64,000 bases of DNA from Gossypium raimondii (Eukaryota > Streptophyta > Magnoliopsida > Malvales > Malvaceae), in contig NC_068576.1 of assembly GCF_025698545.1 (NCBI RefSeq), positions 1,371,501-1,435,500 of the forward strand, given 5' to 3'. Every line of letters begins with the position of its first letter. Positions within the stretch are counted from its first letter, which is position 1. The notes beneath the pieces were generated by a model. The model did no database searches. It worked only from the letters and a program-made list of their open reading frames with translations, and had not been told where the DNA came from. This document shows, in pieces, positions 12,131 through 23,880 of the stretch. The position numbers were made by a program, and so were the translations under genes.

Positions 12131-12675
12131 ATTGTGCCCTAACGTATTGGGTGTGATTTCTTAAATCTTGGATAAGTGGATGTTCTTTTAAAGTAAAGGA
12201 AATATTCCGAGTTTGGGATTCTAAAGGCATCGTGCCCTAACGTATTGGGCGTGATTTCTTAAATCTTGGATGAGTGGATGTTCTTTTAAAGTTTTATTGT
12301 ATAAGTATTCTGACCTAATTTATTTTGGAGGAAATTAGAATGTTGTGCCCTAACGTATTGAGTGTGGCATTTTTTCTCTGAATTGAAAAGGGTCTTAATA
12401 TGCAACGTTTTAAGTTTTTAATGATTATATTTTTAAAATTTTCGACCTTAAGACATTAATTAATTAACTAGGTACCAATTTTTGAGCGTAATGAGGGTGC
12501 TAATCCTTCCTCATGCGTAACCGACTCCCGGACCCGTTTTTCTAAAATTCATAGACCAAAGTCGTTTTTAGGTGACCCAATCACACCTTAATAAAAGATT
12601 GGTGGCGACTCCCAATTTTCATTTTTTAAAGTCGACAACCTTAAAATTTTTTATTTTTCAAAAATGGTTTCGACA
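12131..12675 (+). repeat. 3' LTR of the gypsy element, right part
   Basis: The host LTR continues after the AAGGA duplication. Joining 9597 to 12131 recreates a repeat unit (TTGAGATTCTAAAGGA then ATTGTGCCCTAACG) that is present intact next door at about 12208-12250, which confirms the junction. Three CCCTAACGTATTG-type copies follow (12136, 12236, 12347). The end GGTTTCGACA is at 12666-12675. Confidence 0.85.
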
Positions 12676-13157
12676 CCTATGCTTTTCAAAATATAAAATT
12701 TTAGCCTTGATTCGAACAGTAACTGTTAAATCTATTTGGTTAAATTTAATTATTAGTCTTGTACTAAACGTAGTTGTAAATTTAGTCCATAATCTTCAAC
12801 TGGATCATTTTTAAGTTCTTAAACTTTTCAATTTTGAAATTTCAATCTCGACACAAATGATAATTATTATTCATTAATTGAGTTTTAGTGAATAATATAT
12901 AAAATAACAAACTTTAACTAAAATCCAATTAATGGATTAAATTCAATTAATGGAAATTTAGGTTTCGGTAAATGTTTATTTTTATGGAAATTATTTAGTA
13001 AAATATAAAAGGCTTAAATGTCTTTAGGCATATACACACCCATTATTTGAATAAAAAATTTTATAATTTTTTGAATTTTTTTTTCAAATAGTGATATAAC
13101 TAAGCTTGATAGTATATAAATAGTATTTATGTATCATTAGGTGTTATATTCGTGCAA
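12676..13157. other. Intergenic, no gene seen
   Basis: AT-rich DNA. Phrases such as 'tttagtccataatctt' look like worn retroelement sequence, but I cannot assign it. Confidence 0.4.
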
Positions 13158-13572
13158 AGGAGACCGGCCCGGCCCGACGGTCCGCCCGAAATATGAGAGG
13201 ATTCGAGTAAAAATATAGGCCCGAAATATGGGTTTGGGCAAAAAAATGAGGCCTGTTTAGAAAACGGACCGGGCCTCGGGCACCACTTTTTTGGCCCGGG
13301 CCCGGCCTGGCCCGGCCCGAATTTAATAAAAATATATTTTTTATTTTTATTTTTTAATTTTAAAATATTTTTAAAATACTTTTATTTTTAAAATTATTTT
13401 TTGGTGTTTATTAAAAAATGGGTCGGGCAGGGCCGGGGTCGGGCTTAGGATTTTATTCCCGGGCTGGATCTGGACAAAATTCCAGGCCCATATTTCGGGC
13501 CGGGCCCGAGCCTAGGATGCGGGCCAAAATTTTTTCCTGGGCCTGGCCCGGCCCGGCCCATGGACACCTCTA
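13158..13572. mobile_element. Diverged GC-rich hAT-like MITE
   Basis: Related to the element at 21063-21696. Both ends have runs of GGCCCGGCCCG, both have paired 'gcccgaaatatg' / 'catatttcgggc' segments, and both end GGCCCATGGACA. The 3' terminus here reads GGACACCTCTA. The 5' terminus is eroded (the CCATGGGCC step is lost) and no 8-bp duplication can be seen. Confidence 0.65.
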
Positions 13573-13599
13573 CAATAATTGATGCACACATTGTAGATT

Positions 13600-14070
13600 A
13601 TTTATATTCAATTGGGATTATTCGGCTTAATTGGAATGATTCATTACTTGGAAGAGACTTAAGACTTATCTGGTTAGATCTTAATTAAAATGTAAGCACT
13701 TTAGTAATTTGTATGTTCACCAAGATAATTAATGTAAATCCTAAAAGATAAGAATGTATAAAATTTAAATCTCTTAGATCTTTCATATTGTACATAGGCA
13801 TTAATCACAATTATTGATGTAACTCAATCTATATCGTTGGATTTGGGAGAGCTCAACTATAAATGGAGCCCTCTCCCTTCATTTGTAATCATTTCATTCT
13901 TGAGTAATAGAATACTTGATAGCATTTACTCAAGCATTTGGTGTGTTATTATTTTCTTGTGGCTTTTCTATTTGATTCGAGTTCATTTGTCTTTTGAGTT
14001 TGCCTTTGTTTTATTTCAATCTCCTAAGGTCGTACAATTTGCCAGACTTAAATTCTAACCTCGTGACACT
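13600..14070 (+). repeat. LTR fragment related to the gypsy LTR
   Basis: The segment around 13830-13890 shares 'cgttggatttggg', a GAGCTCAACTATAAAT TATA context (TATAAAT, 13858-13864) and CCTCTCCCTTCAT with the LTR that starts at 7936. It is followed by a GAGTAATAGAATACTTGA-type leader. No internal region or target duplication is visible, so limits are approximate. Confidence 0.55.
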
Positions 14071-15084
14071 AGATAGTAATAAGTGCTGAAGCCACATGCT
14101 GAAAAAAAATTATTTTATAAAAAAAAAATAAAATGAGTTATTGACCCCACAATTATTTGAAAACAACCACTAAAATTCAAAATTTTTTAATTTTTTCTTA
14201 TCTTCTTTCAACATTCATAAATTTTTTTCTCAATTTTTTTATTTTCTCACGGTTTCTTCATAAATTTTACCAGATAGATTCCAAATAAAATCTCACCACT
14301 ATTTATAAGGATTCTCATGTCTTTTTATACAATGTATTTCCCAAACAAAATCATCCGGATGAAATCGCATCTCTATTTATAGAAATTCTCATGTCTTTTC
14401 ATAAAAATAATTTTATAATAGGTATTTTTTAATAATTATATCTCTTAAATTAATATAACGGTTCAAGTAAGATTTCTTAAATGAACGTAATTGAGTAGTT
14501 ATAATTTTTGTTAAAAATAACTCTTCATATTTAAGGATATAATTCATTATCATGAATAGCCATAATTCTTAATTAATAACCAAAAGTTATAAATTTATAT
14601 TGCTTAAACCCTTTCATTTTTATTTAACGAAATACTATAAATATTTTAAAAATGTTTCAACAACTCAACTTAGGGCTAGTTTAGCAAGCACTTTTGAGTA
14701 AAAATTAAAATTTTCTACTTCTGCTTTTGGCAATTTTTTTTGTGTCTCAAAAGCAGTTTTAAAAAACTCAAAAGCCTCTTGTTTAGTAATGATTTTATCA
14801 AGTGTTTTTTTTATCTAAAAAATACTTCTGAGAGACGATGTTAAATTGACCTTTAGTCTAATGAGAAGAAGTATACCAACCTATTACTCAAGTCCCTCTT
14901 CTCTAATATGATTTTCATATCCCTAAAGCATGGTGAAGATGGATGGAAGTTGAGATTAGAGTAATTTTAGCTATTTAGTGGTTGATGCTTTATTAGAATG
15001 CATTGTGGCCATTAAACCACCTTCCCAAACTGGGTTGTTGATCAATATCGTAGAATCTCAATAAAATTTACGTATCTTGCTATT
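14071..15084. other. Intergenic, AT-rich with an imperfect duplication
   Basis: No gene seen. Around 14275-14405 a segment with 'accactatttataaggattctcatgtcttttt' spacing is repeated once, imperfectly, about 85 bp downstream. A motif 'gggctagtttagcaagcacttttga' at about 14671 resembles one end of a common plant MITE, but no partner end was found. Confidence 0.35.
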
Positions 15085-15295
15085 GACGCATACCGAATTG
15101 ACGAGGATGTAAGTGATGGTAATTTTTAAATCTCTAAAGAATTCAAGTGTTTACTTTGTTTGTGAGTAAAGATAAGCTAATTATTAATGAACATATCGAA
15201 TTGGTGAGGAGGTAAGTGATGGTAGTTTCTGGATCTTTAAAGAATTCAAGTGTTTATTTTGCTTGTGAGTAAATATAAACTACTTATTAATGAAG
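15085..15295 (+). repeat. Two-copy tandem duplication, about 103-bp period
   Basis: GAATTGACGAGGATGTAAGT at 15095 is repeated as GAATTGGTGAGGAGGTAAGT at 15198. The shared 'aaagaattcaagtgttta' and 'tattaatgaa' blocks recur at the same spacing. Non-coding. Confidence 0.7.
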
Positions 15296-15702
15296 AGCGC
15301 ATCAGATATCAAAACCTATTTTATATTATATGTTGAGATATTATCAAAGACATTGTCCAAATCCTCCGTCGAATTGGATCTAGGCTATTAAAGTTGACAA
15401 ATTCTATGATGACAACTCAAATCAAGCACTTCCTAAAATAATTATAATGTAAATCTGTTGAAACATATTTTTATAAATGAATTTAAAAGTAAAATTAATT
15501 TTTTTCAAATGTAATTCTTTAATTTATGAGATCAAAAAATTGATTTATCAATTTAAATAAAAACTATCCCATTAATAAATTGATATGACATGGTGGCCAA
15601 CTTTTGTGTGCAGAAGAAATGAACAAATTGCAAAATGCACAGCTTGGTTTCCCATTACTGTTTCTTCCTGTACAAATATAATTGTTTCAACGAAACGCCG
15701 GT

Positions 15703-15776
15703 GGCCCATTAGCTCAGTTGGTTAGAGCGTGGTGCTAATAACGCCAAGGTCGCAGGTTCGAGACCTGCATGGGCCA
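15703..15776 (+). tRNA. tRNA-Ile (anticodon AAU)
   Basis: A 74-nt gene with all arms intact. The acceptor stem GGCCCAT pairs with ATGGGCC, followed by discriminator A at 15776. The D-arm/A box is TAGCTCAGTTGG. The anticodon stem TGGTG/CGCCA closes a 7-nt loop CTAATAA with anticodon AAT, whose A34 is normally deaminated to inosine. The T-arm/B box is GGTTCGAGACC. No intron is present, and CCA is not encoded, as usual in eukaryotes. A run of six T at 15788-15793 is a suitable Pol III terminator. It is an isolated nuclear gene among transposon debris. Confidence 0.95.
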
Positions 15777-15787
15777 TTTGTTTAATA

Positions 15788-15793
15788 TTTTTT
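15788..15793 (+). terminator. Pol III terminator of tRNA-Ile
   Basis: TTTTTT 12 nt after the tRNA 3' end, the normal oligo-T signal for RNA polymerase III. Confidence 0.7.
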
Positions 15794-16312
15794 AATATTC
15801 GGGCCTGATATTAAGGTCATTTGGGCTCGCATATTACCTAATTAGACCAAAACTAAACTTACCAAATTATTTGGGTTTGGTGGACTATTTTGCTATATAA
15901 ATATATTTTTATGATTAATTTTTTTATTGATTTATTATCAATAAAAAATAAAAACACCATCTTAATATAATTTAATTTGTATATAATGATAATTTAGTAA
16001 TTTCACAACTAAAGTTGACCCGTGATATCAACTCAAGAAAACCTTAATACAAGTATATGCTAGTGTAGATAAATAAATGTAAAATGTATATGAGAGAATA
16101 ATTTAACAATTTCACAATTGAATTGATACTTAATTGACTTGTGATTCTATCTCGATAAAAACTTAATACAAATATAATATATATAGGCAAGTATAGATAG
16201 ATAAATGTAGAAATTACATTGATTTTAATACTGGGAAGGCTATTTCTTTTTTGTGATAGAAATTTTGAGTACAATCATATTTGAGATTTATTTTTAAAAT
16301 TTATTATTATTA
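15794..16312. other. Intergenic, no gene seen
   Basis: AT-rich. A segment near 15960-16060 recurs imperfectly at about 16085-16190 (an 'aatttcacaa...ttgtgat...ctcaagaaaaccttaatacaa' type arrangement), suggesting a diverged tandem copy of about 115 bp. Confidence 0.4.
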
Positions 16313-17874
16313 GGCTTAATTAATCAGTAGACCCTTAAACTATGACTTTTTTTTAAGGGTAAATTACACCAACAGTCACTCAAATTTTGGGTAGCTGACA
16401 AAACAATCACTCTGGTTTCAATTTAGTCACTCAACTTTCAAAAAATAACAAAACAATCATTAATGTTATAGAAAAGTGACAAATCAGTCACCCATTAACT
16501 GTTTCCGTCACTGGCTTAGCGGGACTGCTGATGTGGCCAGTTAATTTTCCATGTTGGACAAGGCAAAGTTGAGTGACTTTTTTTTTCATCCTTCTTTTTT
16601 CATTTTTTAATAAATGACCTAATATTTTTACTTTTTGCATAAATAACCCAATATGTTTATGTTTTTTCTTCTGCACCCCAACAATCTCTATTTTCAAAGA
16701 TTATGATCTACTTCTTCTGCACTAACACGGATATGCTCAACTTAATAAAAAAAGATGCAATTTCTATTTTTCATTTTCCACGAAAGAGAGATGATGGTCA
16801 ACATTAAACATCATCATCATCCATTAACTATTGTGGGTTTAAACCTCACATGGGTGTATAATCAACAAGATCCATTAACTGGCAAATGAGTTTCCATTTC
16901 AATACAAACCATATGTACTCAACAAAACACTTACCAAACATCACCATGGTAGTAAACTGATAAAAAAGTTTTAAGACAAAAGGTAATAAAGAAAACAAAA
17001 ACCCCATATAGAAAAAGAAAATGGAAGTAGCAACAATCGCATCGTTTTATCCCTAAACCATGGCAGATTCTAAGTTCAAAGTATCTGGTACAAAGAAGAA
17101 GAATAAGAAATAAAGATGACCCGAAAAGAGATGAGATGGTGCATTTGGCCGAATACAGCTAAGAAAAGCTCTCAACTGTTCTCGTCATCAAAAATTTTCT
17201 TTGTGAAGCTTGCCCCTCTGCTGTCGCCACGATCCACGATCTTTTTTTTTTCCTTTCTTGATTCCTGATTCAATCACAGCTCTCAAAATTTTCTCTTCTT
17301 CTTCTTCTTCTTCTTCTTTTATTGCCCAGCCCAGTTAGAGTTTTAAATTGGGGTCGTTTATACAGTAGGATGCTATGTCACTTTTCTGTTACGTCTGTAA
17401 CGAAAAATGGTTAAAATGATTGTTTTGTTATTTTCCGAAAGTTGAGTGACTGAATTGAAACCAGAGTAACTGTTTTGTCAGCTACCCCAAAGTTGAGTGA
17501 CTGTTGGTGTAATTTAAATTAGGTATTTAATTTTTTTATCGAACCAAACTATAATTTTTATTATTAGGCAGGAATGGGAACATGTGAGTAGGAGGGAGGG
17601 AGAGGTGGGAAAATATTCTTATTTTATTTAATATTAATATAAATTATTTATTTAATTCTTTTCCTTTTCAAATTTTTAGCCACATTAAGGTAAAATAAAT
17701 TTTAATGGCGTGTCACTTTCTAATTGACTGTAAGGATTATTTTTAACGTATGTAATGGTAGAGGGCAACATTGGTTATGGAAATAAAGTTGAAGTATCTG
17801 ATTGACTAAAAAAAAGTTTAGGTACCTATCTCGAAAAAAGGCCATAGTTTAAGGGACAACTATTCAATTAAGCC
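16313..17874. mobile_element. Mutator-like foldback element with a second TIR element inside
   Basis: The outer inverted repeats are GGCTTAATTAATCAGTAGAC at 16313 and, on the other strand, GGCTTAATTGAATAGTTGTC ending at 17874. Both continue into CCCTTAAACTATG. They are flanked by TTATTATTA (16304-16312) and TTAGTATTA (17875-17883), an 8-of-9 match consistent with a 9-bp Mutator-type target duplication, though low complexity weakens it. Inside, a second pair of long arms (16357-16480 and 17395-17519) begins TAAATTACACCAACAGTCAC and carries matching text about 'gtagctgacaaaacaatcac'. No transposase is present. Confidence 0.75.
16357..17519. mobile_element. Inner long-TIR element with possible captured DNA
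   Basis: The left arm starts GGGTAAATTACACCAACAGT and the right arm ends ACTGTTGGTGTAATTTAAAT. The arms are about 110-120 bp and roughly 85-90% alike by eye. The centre (about 16650-17340) is richer in GC than the arms and holds a CTT-repeat tract at 17298-17320 that, read on the minus strand, resembles a plant 5' leader (GAA repeats). I cannot identify a donor gene. No clear target duplication is visible, so this could be part of the outer element. Confidence 0.5.
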
Positions 17875-18552
17875 TTAGTATTATTATTTGTGTAATTTAC
17901 ACAACATGCCACCCCATTATGCTTAAGTTTCTTTTTTGGTTATTTAAGAATAAAAAAAATTATAAAATAGTCACCCAACTAATTAGTTTGTCTGTTTTGG
18001 TCCAATTTCGTTTACTGCCACTAATTTGATGACATGGCAATTTTTATAATAAGTATAATAACAAATTTATCCTCAATAATAATTTTTCAATTTGATTATG
18101 ATTATAAAGAAATTAACCCTCAAGTTTTACAAATGGTCTCAATTTGGTCCTAATTATAATAAAATTACAAAATTATTTAGTCACTTTAGATATCTATTTA
18201 ATTGGTTAAATGATGAATCCAAAGTGTAGCTAAATTAAGAGATCATGTTATCTAATTATTTGAAATGGAATAAACTTAATTGAATAAAGTTACAAATACA
18301 TGTTAATATGATAAAGTTGTCATGACTTTACACGAGATTAAAATAGGGCTTATGTAAATTATTCAATTAGGTAACTACTTTTAGTTTCTGCATATGTGGA
18401 CTTTCAGGTGACCCAATTAGGGTCAAAAGATGCCAAAACTTATGGGGAGTGCTTGTCACCCTAACAAGCTAAGGTGGGCGAAATAAGGATGCCTTGTTAG
18501 ACTCGATTTTCTGCCCATATGGTTGAATCACCCAACAAATCTTTATTATAGA

Positions 18553-18599
<47 letters not shown>

Positions 18600-20480
18600 T
18601 TTCTTTATAGAGTTTCGATTCAGTACTTGTGTTTGTGTTTGGAATGATGCCTACTAGTCATGCAATCCATGAGTTAGAGAATAGCATAGAAGATCCAATC
18701 AGTTGAAAGTAAGGATTGAAATTATATGAGAATCCAAATCTAATCTCATAAGATCCATAGGTTAACTTCAACTAGACTTTTTGATATGCTCTGACAAGCT
18801 TTTTGTATGATTTTGGTGCCTAAATCATAGAGTTCTGAGTTGTGTTTGAAAAAAGTTTTTGAATCACTTGATTTCATGGCATGTAACTCGATATATGGTC
18901 ATTTTCGTAAAATAGTGAAGTTCCTTACGAGAAGTTCGAGATTAATCGTTAGGTTTCAAAGAGGTAACTTTGATTAGAATTTTCTCAACCTTTTAACCAC
19001 CTTTCGAGGGTGATTCTTATGCCCAAATTACATAACTTTGTGTTGTCTTTGTAACAATTTTTGAATCTCCAAAGTTTGAGTTCTGCAATGTGAGATATGG
19101 TCATTTCTCTAAAGAAGTGTAGTTCCTTGCATACAATTCAAGAGTAATCACAAATCACCTTCTCTAACTTGTGAAAGTGAATCAAAACACATTCAAGTGC
19201 AAAGTTATCGACGATTTATTGTTTTTAACTATCAAAGTTGATCTTAGATGTATTAAAATTTTTTATTTTTCGCCTTGCACACCTTTCATGTTTTCCAACA
19301 CACATGCCTTTAGTAGTAGTAATGTTATAACCTTGGCCGATTGGTAAAACATCCATTAAAATTATAAAATAAAATAAAATGATTTTCTTTCCATTACAAA
19401 TGATATTTTCTATTTAGTTTTTTTAATTAAAATCCATTGAAACTACATGGAACATAATTTATTGAATCATTGGATTCCTTATTGATTTCTCCTCATATAA
19501 ATACAAAATTGTTTTTCAAGTAAATTGTATGTTCACAATGCCCAAACCACCTATTAAATCACAAAAAAATGTTAGTACATATTTTGCACTTTTATACTAT
19601 AAATATTGATTTAAAGGTTTAGAGTTCTAGGATTTATGTTATTGTCAATGGGAAAATTAATGGTTCAATGGGTCTAAGCGCAATGAATGGAAGTTGATAC
19701 CTTCCCTACAACTGTAAAATTACAAGGCAACCATTCACTTCTTGACTCCCCACTCTACATCCCTTACACAATGCCTTGTATAAGTAATTCAAAACAACAA
19801 GGCCCCAACTATACGTACCGGCCATTCAAAAATTATATAGCAACAAGAGTCATATGGCATAAACTAAGTTGTCGAACTTTTCAGGCATCAACACATCACC
19901 GATCAAGTGAAGAATGTATGCTTGACGATGGAAATCAATATCATCAGGTGTTGGATTCTGTGAGAGATTCTTGAAGACATTTTCAACCACTCAAGCTTCA
20001 CTCGTTGCCATTGAAATTTGAGTATCTATTCTCGATGCATGGATAACGACCTATTATAGGTTAAATTTAAAGCTCCCCATTATTGGATGCTCGTGCATTA
20101 TAAGTCTCGTTAGCAATGCTACATTGTTTAGCGTTATTGTTAATATTTTTCACAACTAGACCAGTAGTCGAATTAGTCAAACCATCGATTTTTTGTTTAT
20201 CCGCCGATTCAATCCAAGAACAAAAAGTAAATAATTAATAATTCAAATGCAATATTTTTTTAATAAAATATAAAATACTCTTTATCAATTAATATGAAAG
20301 CAATAGTTACAAAGAACCCAATAAGAAAAATGTGGATGCTAACTAGATTTATGGTTCCAAAGCAAAGATAGCTTGAATTGAAAGTTGATCCTTCCCATAT
20401 CCTTAGGAAATTGAAACCCTCGGTATTCCTTAAACAGAAAACCACTTACAAATGCTTCTACCTATTATCATTCTTTTTTC
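17875..20480. other. Intergenic, no gene seen
   Basis: About 2.6 kb without a supportable gene. It holds a (GA)n tract and two diverged copies (about 18840-18960 and 19060-19160) of a segment containing 'atatggtcatttt' and 'gaagttcctta'. A short open frame at 19687-19974 has no recognisable domain and is judged chance. Confidence 0.4.
18551..18597 (+). repeat. (GA)n microsatellite
   Basis: About 23 GA dinucleotides with one GGG interruption near the start. Confidence 0.9.
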
Positions 20481-20482
20481 AG

Positions 20483-21839
20483 TTTTTTATACAAATGACC
20501 CTAAAAATTTGATTAATTACGAAAATGATCCACTTTTCTAATTATACACATAAATAACCTGAAATCTATAGTAAAAATTGGTGGAGTCAGATAGTTTGGT
20601 GCCACCAACATGCCACGTCAACAAACCTAATAAAAAAATTCAACTTTTTGGTGGAACCATGTAAAATGATGTCACCTGTATAAAAATACTAAGGAAATAT
20701 TGCTATTTCTGAAAAATTGGGAGGTCAAAAAATAAATATAGTGGTGAAGCCAAATAGTTTGGCGCCATCACTTTTGTATGTGTGGAGTCATTCTAAATGA
20801 TGCCACCACTTTATGTAAGGTTTTCTCTTAAATGTATTTTTTGTTTAAAAAAATAATATTTTATTTGGTGGAGCCATACAGAATGACACCACTAGTATAC
20901 TGTGTATGTTTTTTTAATTTAATTTTTTTAAAAAATAATATTTTATCTGGTGGAGCTATTCTCTTTAGCGTGATCAAATAGCTATACATATCCCCAACCC
21001 AATGGCAGATCACTCTAAGTTGCAGATTTTTTTTTAATTAAATCATATTAGAGGATGGAGGGTAGACCTGTCCATGGGCCGCCCGAAATATGGGAGGGTT
21101 TGGGTAAAAATATAGGCCCGAAATATGGGCTTGGGCAAAATTTTAGGCCCGTTTAAAAATGGGCCGGCCTCGGGCAAGATTTTTTTGGCCTGCCCGCCCA
21201 AAAAATATTAAATATATATTTTTATTTTTAAAATATAATAGTTTTTATTTTAAGTTTATTTACTTTCATTTCCTTGACTAGTGTTACAAAATAATAAAAA
21301 AACATCAAGTTTGTTTTACTAATCAAATGTTAGATTTTGTTACAACAATTAATACAATTAATACAATTAATAATTTGATAAATTTACTAATCAAATGTTA
21401 GATTTTATTACAACAATTAATACAATTAACAATTAATAATTTGATAATTTTACTAACAATTAATTTTAATAACAATTAGTTTTAATTTTATTAAAAAAAT
21501 AATTTTAATTTTAATTTTAATTAAACACGGGCCGGGCCGGGCTCGGGCCCCATATTTTTCCTTCGGGCCGGGCCTGGGCAAAATCTCAGGCCCATATTTC
21601 GGGCCGGACTGGGCCGGGCCCGGGCCTAGTAAACGAGCTGAGATTTTTTGTGGGCCCGGCCCGAACCCGGCCCGGCCCGGCCCATGGACAGGTCTAATGG
21701 AGGGGAGAGAGATGAGGAGTGTTTTTACCTATTAACAAGTGGTCACGTATATGGTTGGTGCCTAATAGCCATCAGAAATGGTATCCTGTACAGAGCCCAA
21801 GACTGCAGTAGCCCCACACAACCGGCCATGTTACTTACC
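20483..21839 (+). repeat. Left terminal inverted repeat of the PMD element
   Basis: Pairs with 23761-24545 on the opposite strand. The inner limit is GTTACTTACC at 21839, the complement of GGTAAGTAAC at 23761. It is split by the hAT-type MITE at 21063-21696; without the MITE and one 8-bp duplication the arm is about 715 bp. Confidence 0.8.
21063..21696. mobile_element. hAT-type MITE, 634 bp, with perfect 8-bp target duplication
   Basis: The ends TAGACCTGTCCATGGGCC and GGCCCATGGACAGGTCTA are exact reverse complements. The flanks are identical 8-mers, ATGGAGGG, at 21055-21062 and 21697-21704, the duplication size of hAT elements. The termini are very GC-rich and the centre is AT-rich. A 68-bp internal segment (ACTAATCAAATGTTAGATTT at 21318 and 21386) is tandemly duplicated. 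It has no coding capacity and must rely on an external hAT transposase. Confidence 0.92.
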
Positions 21840-23164
21840 GATGGTGTAAATTTTGTAAAATATAATTTTTGAATTATGTAAATTGATAGTTATTTGAAAT
21901 GTTAGCAATGTAAAATAATTTTGTAGTAAATCATTTATGTAATGTGAAATCAAGAAAATCAAAGGGACATTTTTAATACAAATCAAGAAACAGAGAACCT
22001 AAAAAGAAAGAAAGTTTGGAAAAAAATGAGAAAAAAAGAAAGAAAGTGGGGGATTGAATTGATTGGAAAAAAAATGAGAAAAGGGTTGATATGTAAAAAA
22101 AATAAACTAAGGCATTTTAAAAAGAAATAAAAAAAATCAAAAGGTTAAAAAATAAATATACTGATCGGTCACATCGCATCAGCTGCGTCAACGACGTCAG
22201 CAATGTAACTGGTCATAGCTAGTTTAATTAATGACTTTAAAAAAATTAGAAGGGGAGAAGAGAAGAGATCTGATCAACATTTTAAAAAGAAAGGTAGGGT
22301 TGATTTTGGTCCCCTTACAATTTTGAAGTAGGAGAAGAGAAGAAGAGAAGAGGAGAAAAGAAAAAAAAAATTGTATGTAAATATATTTTGATGTTCATGT
22401 ATTATATTAAAGTAGTTATTGTAATGTAATAATTAATTATATTTAATTTATGTGTTTTTTTAAAATTATGCAGATATCAAAATGTCTTCTCGAGTATCAT
22501 GAGATTTAAATTTGTGTATTTAGTAAATGTAAATATTATTTTACCTAGACTCAATCGTATCCATGTCCAACCCATATGCCATCCAATATAGGTATGGGAT
22601 AAGATCTCTGATGCCTTAGAAAAAAAAGGAGCATACTCGTACCCGCTATAAAATAATTTTTTATTTATAAAGTGTGATGTGTTTTAAATTGATCTAAACT
22701 TATCATATTTTTAAATATTTAAAAACTCGTCGCCAAACAAAAAAAGGAAAAGCCAAAGGCTTGGGACAACATAATTTATTTAATTTATCGTATTTTTAAA
22801 TATTTATTTTAAAGACTAAAAAATATTTGAAGAATACAGTGGCCAAATACAAGTTACATTATTTTTAAAATTTTATACTAAGCAATAAAATTAAATTTGT
22901 AAAGTTTATCAAAATAAATAAATAAATAAATATAATTTTTCCAATTTTTTGGGATCTTATTTGAATTATTTAAATTTTATTAGAAAAATTCAATTTCTTT
23001 AATGAGTTTAAAAATAGATATATATATATATATATTATATAGTAGGTATGAAGAAGCAAATAGATTGGAGAATTACTTGAAAACATTGACAATTTTATGT
23101 TTAAATTATATAGATACTTGATTTATCATATTTTTATTAAAAAAATTACTATATAAGATGGGTA

Positions 23165-23880
23165 TCATGTTTTGAGGTCGCGGTTCCATTTTTCCAAGTA
23201 CGATCCGGACAAGTGGATCATGCCATTCTTATAGTTGGCGGGATTTGGGGATGTCGCATTGATCCGGAGATTCGACCTGAGGGTAAACCTAATATCCACA
23301 TTGGTTAAGCGGTGGTGGCTAGAGACCCATACCTTTATTATGCTGTGCAGGGAGTACACGATCACATTGGAGGACGTCGCTATGTAACTTGGGTTACGAG
23401 CTGACGGTGATGTGGTCATGGGCCGAAGCAAAGTGTTGGAACCTTCAGTAGTATGCCACAGATTGTTTGGACGGTTCCTTGGTGATAGGGGATGAAACTT
23501 TACGTACTTGACATTGGCATGGTTGAGAGCAAATTTGAAGGAGTTATAGAGATCCGCCACTGAGCACGAGGTGATGTGAGTTGCTCGAGCGTTTATTATG
23601 CAGCTTATCAGGGGGTATTTATGCTGGACAACACGTCTAATATTGTTTACTTAAAGTACTTGCCTCTATTGGAGGATCTCCATCGTGCCGATACTTACAG
23701 CTGGGGATCAACAATGTTAGGCATATTATACTGTGAGTTTTGTCGAACAACAAAACACGGGGTAAGTAACATGGCCAGTTGAGTGGGGCTGCTGTAGTCC
23801 TGGCCTCCGTACAGGATGTCGTTTCTGGCGGCTATTAAGCACCAACCATATACGTGGCCATTTGTAAATAGGTAAAAACA
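23165..23880 (+). pseudogene. Plant mobile domain (PMD/MAIN-like) pseudogene
   Basis: Read on the plus strand in shifting frames, this matches the PMD family (PF10536), seen in MAIN/MAIL proteins and often annotated as 'phosphatase 7 long form homolog'. Visible family segments are WW-ETHTF, REYTITLEDVA, VCHRLFGRFLG, TYLTLAWLRAN and YLPLLEDLHRADTYSWGSTM followed by LYCEFCRTTKHG. The domain is normally about 300-400 residues; only part is here, with at least five stops and several frameshifts. From 23761 the coding sequence runs into the right terminal repeat of its host element. PMD genes are known passengers of Mutator-like elements. An open frame on the minus strand at 23165-23560 is a shadow of this gene. 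Confidence 0.75.

Larger units (their letters stand above)
1..12675 (+). mobile_element. Decayed Ty3/gypsy (Tat-like) LTR retrotransposon, 3' portion
   Basis: The 5' LTR lies left of the window. Positions 1-463 are internal non-coding sequence with two related stretches around an 'acctccgtg' / 'catctccgtg' motif. In order follow a DUF7745-like ORF, gag, a collapsed pol, a tandem array, a polypurine tract and a 3' LTR that starts TGTAATACCC at 7936 and ends GGTTTCGACA at 12675. An extra ORF upstream of gag is typical of the Tat lineage of plant gypsy elements. Every reading frame is broken, and reverse transcriptase, RNase H and most of integrase are missing, so the copy cannot move by itself. 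A related solo LTR (9598-12125) sits inside the 3' LTR. Confidence 0.85.

Noticed and set aside
19687-19974. 95-residue open frame
   Set aside because: No domain, no family resemblance, no splice context; composition is that of surrounding non-coding DNA.
23165-23560. 131-residue minus-strand protein
   Set aside because: The plus strand of the same interval encodes recognisable PMD motifs, so this is an opposite-strand shadow.
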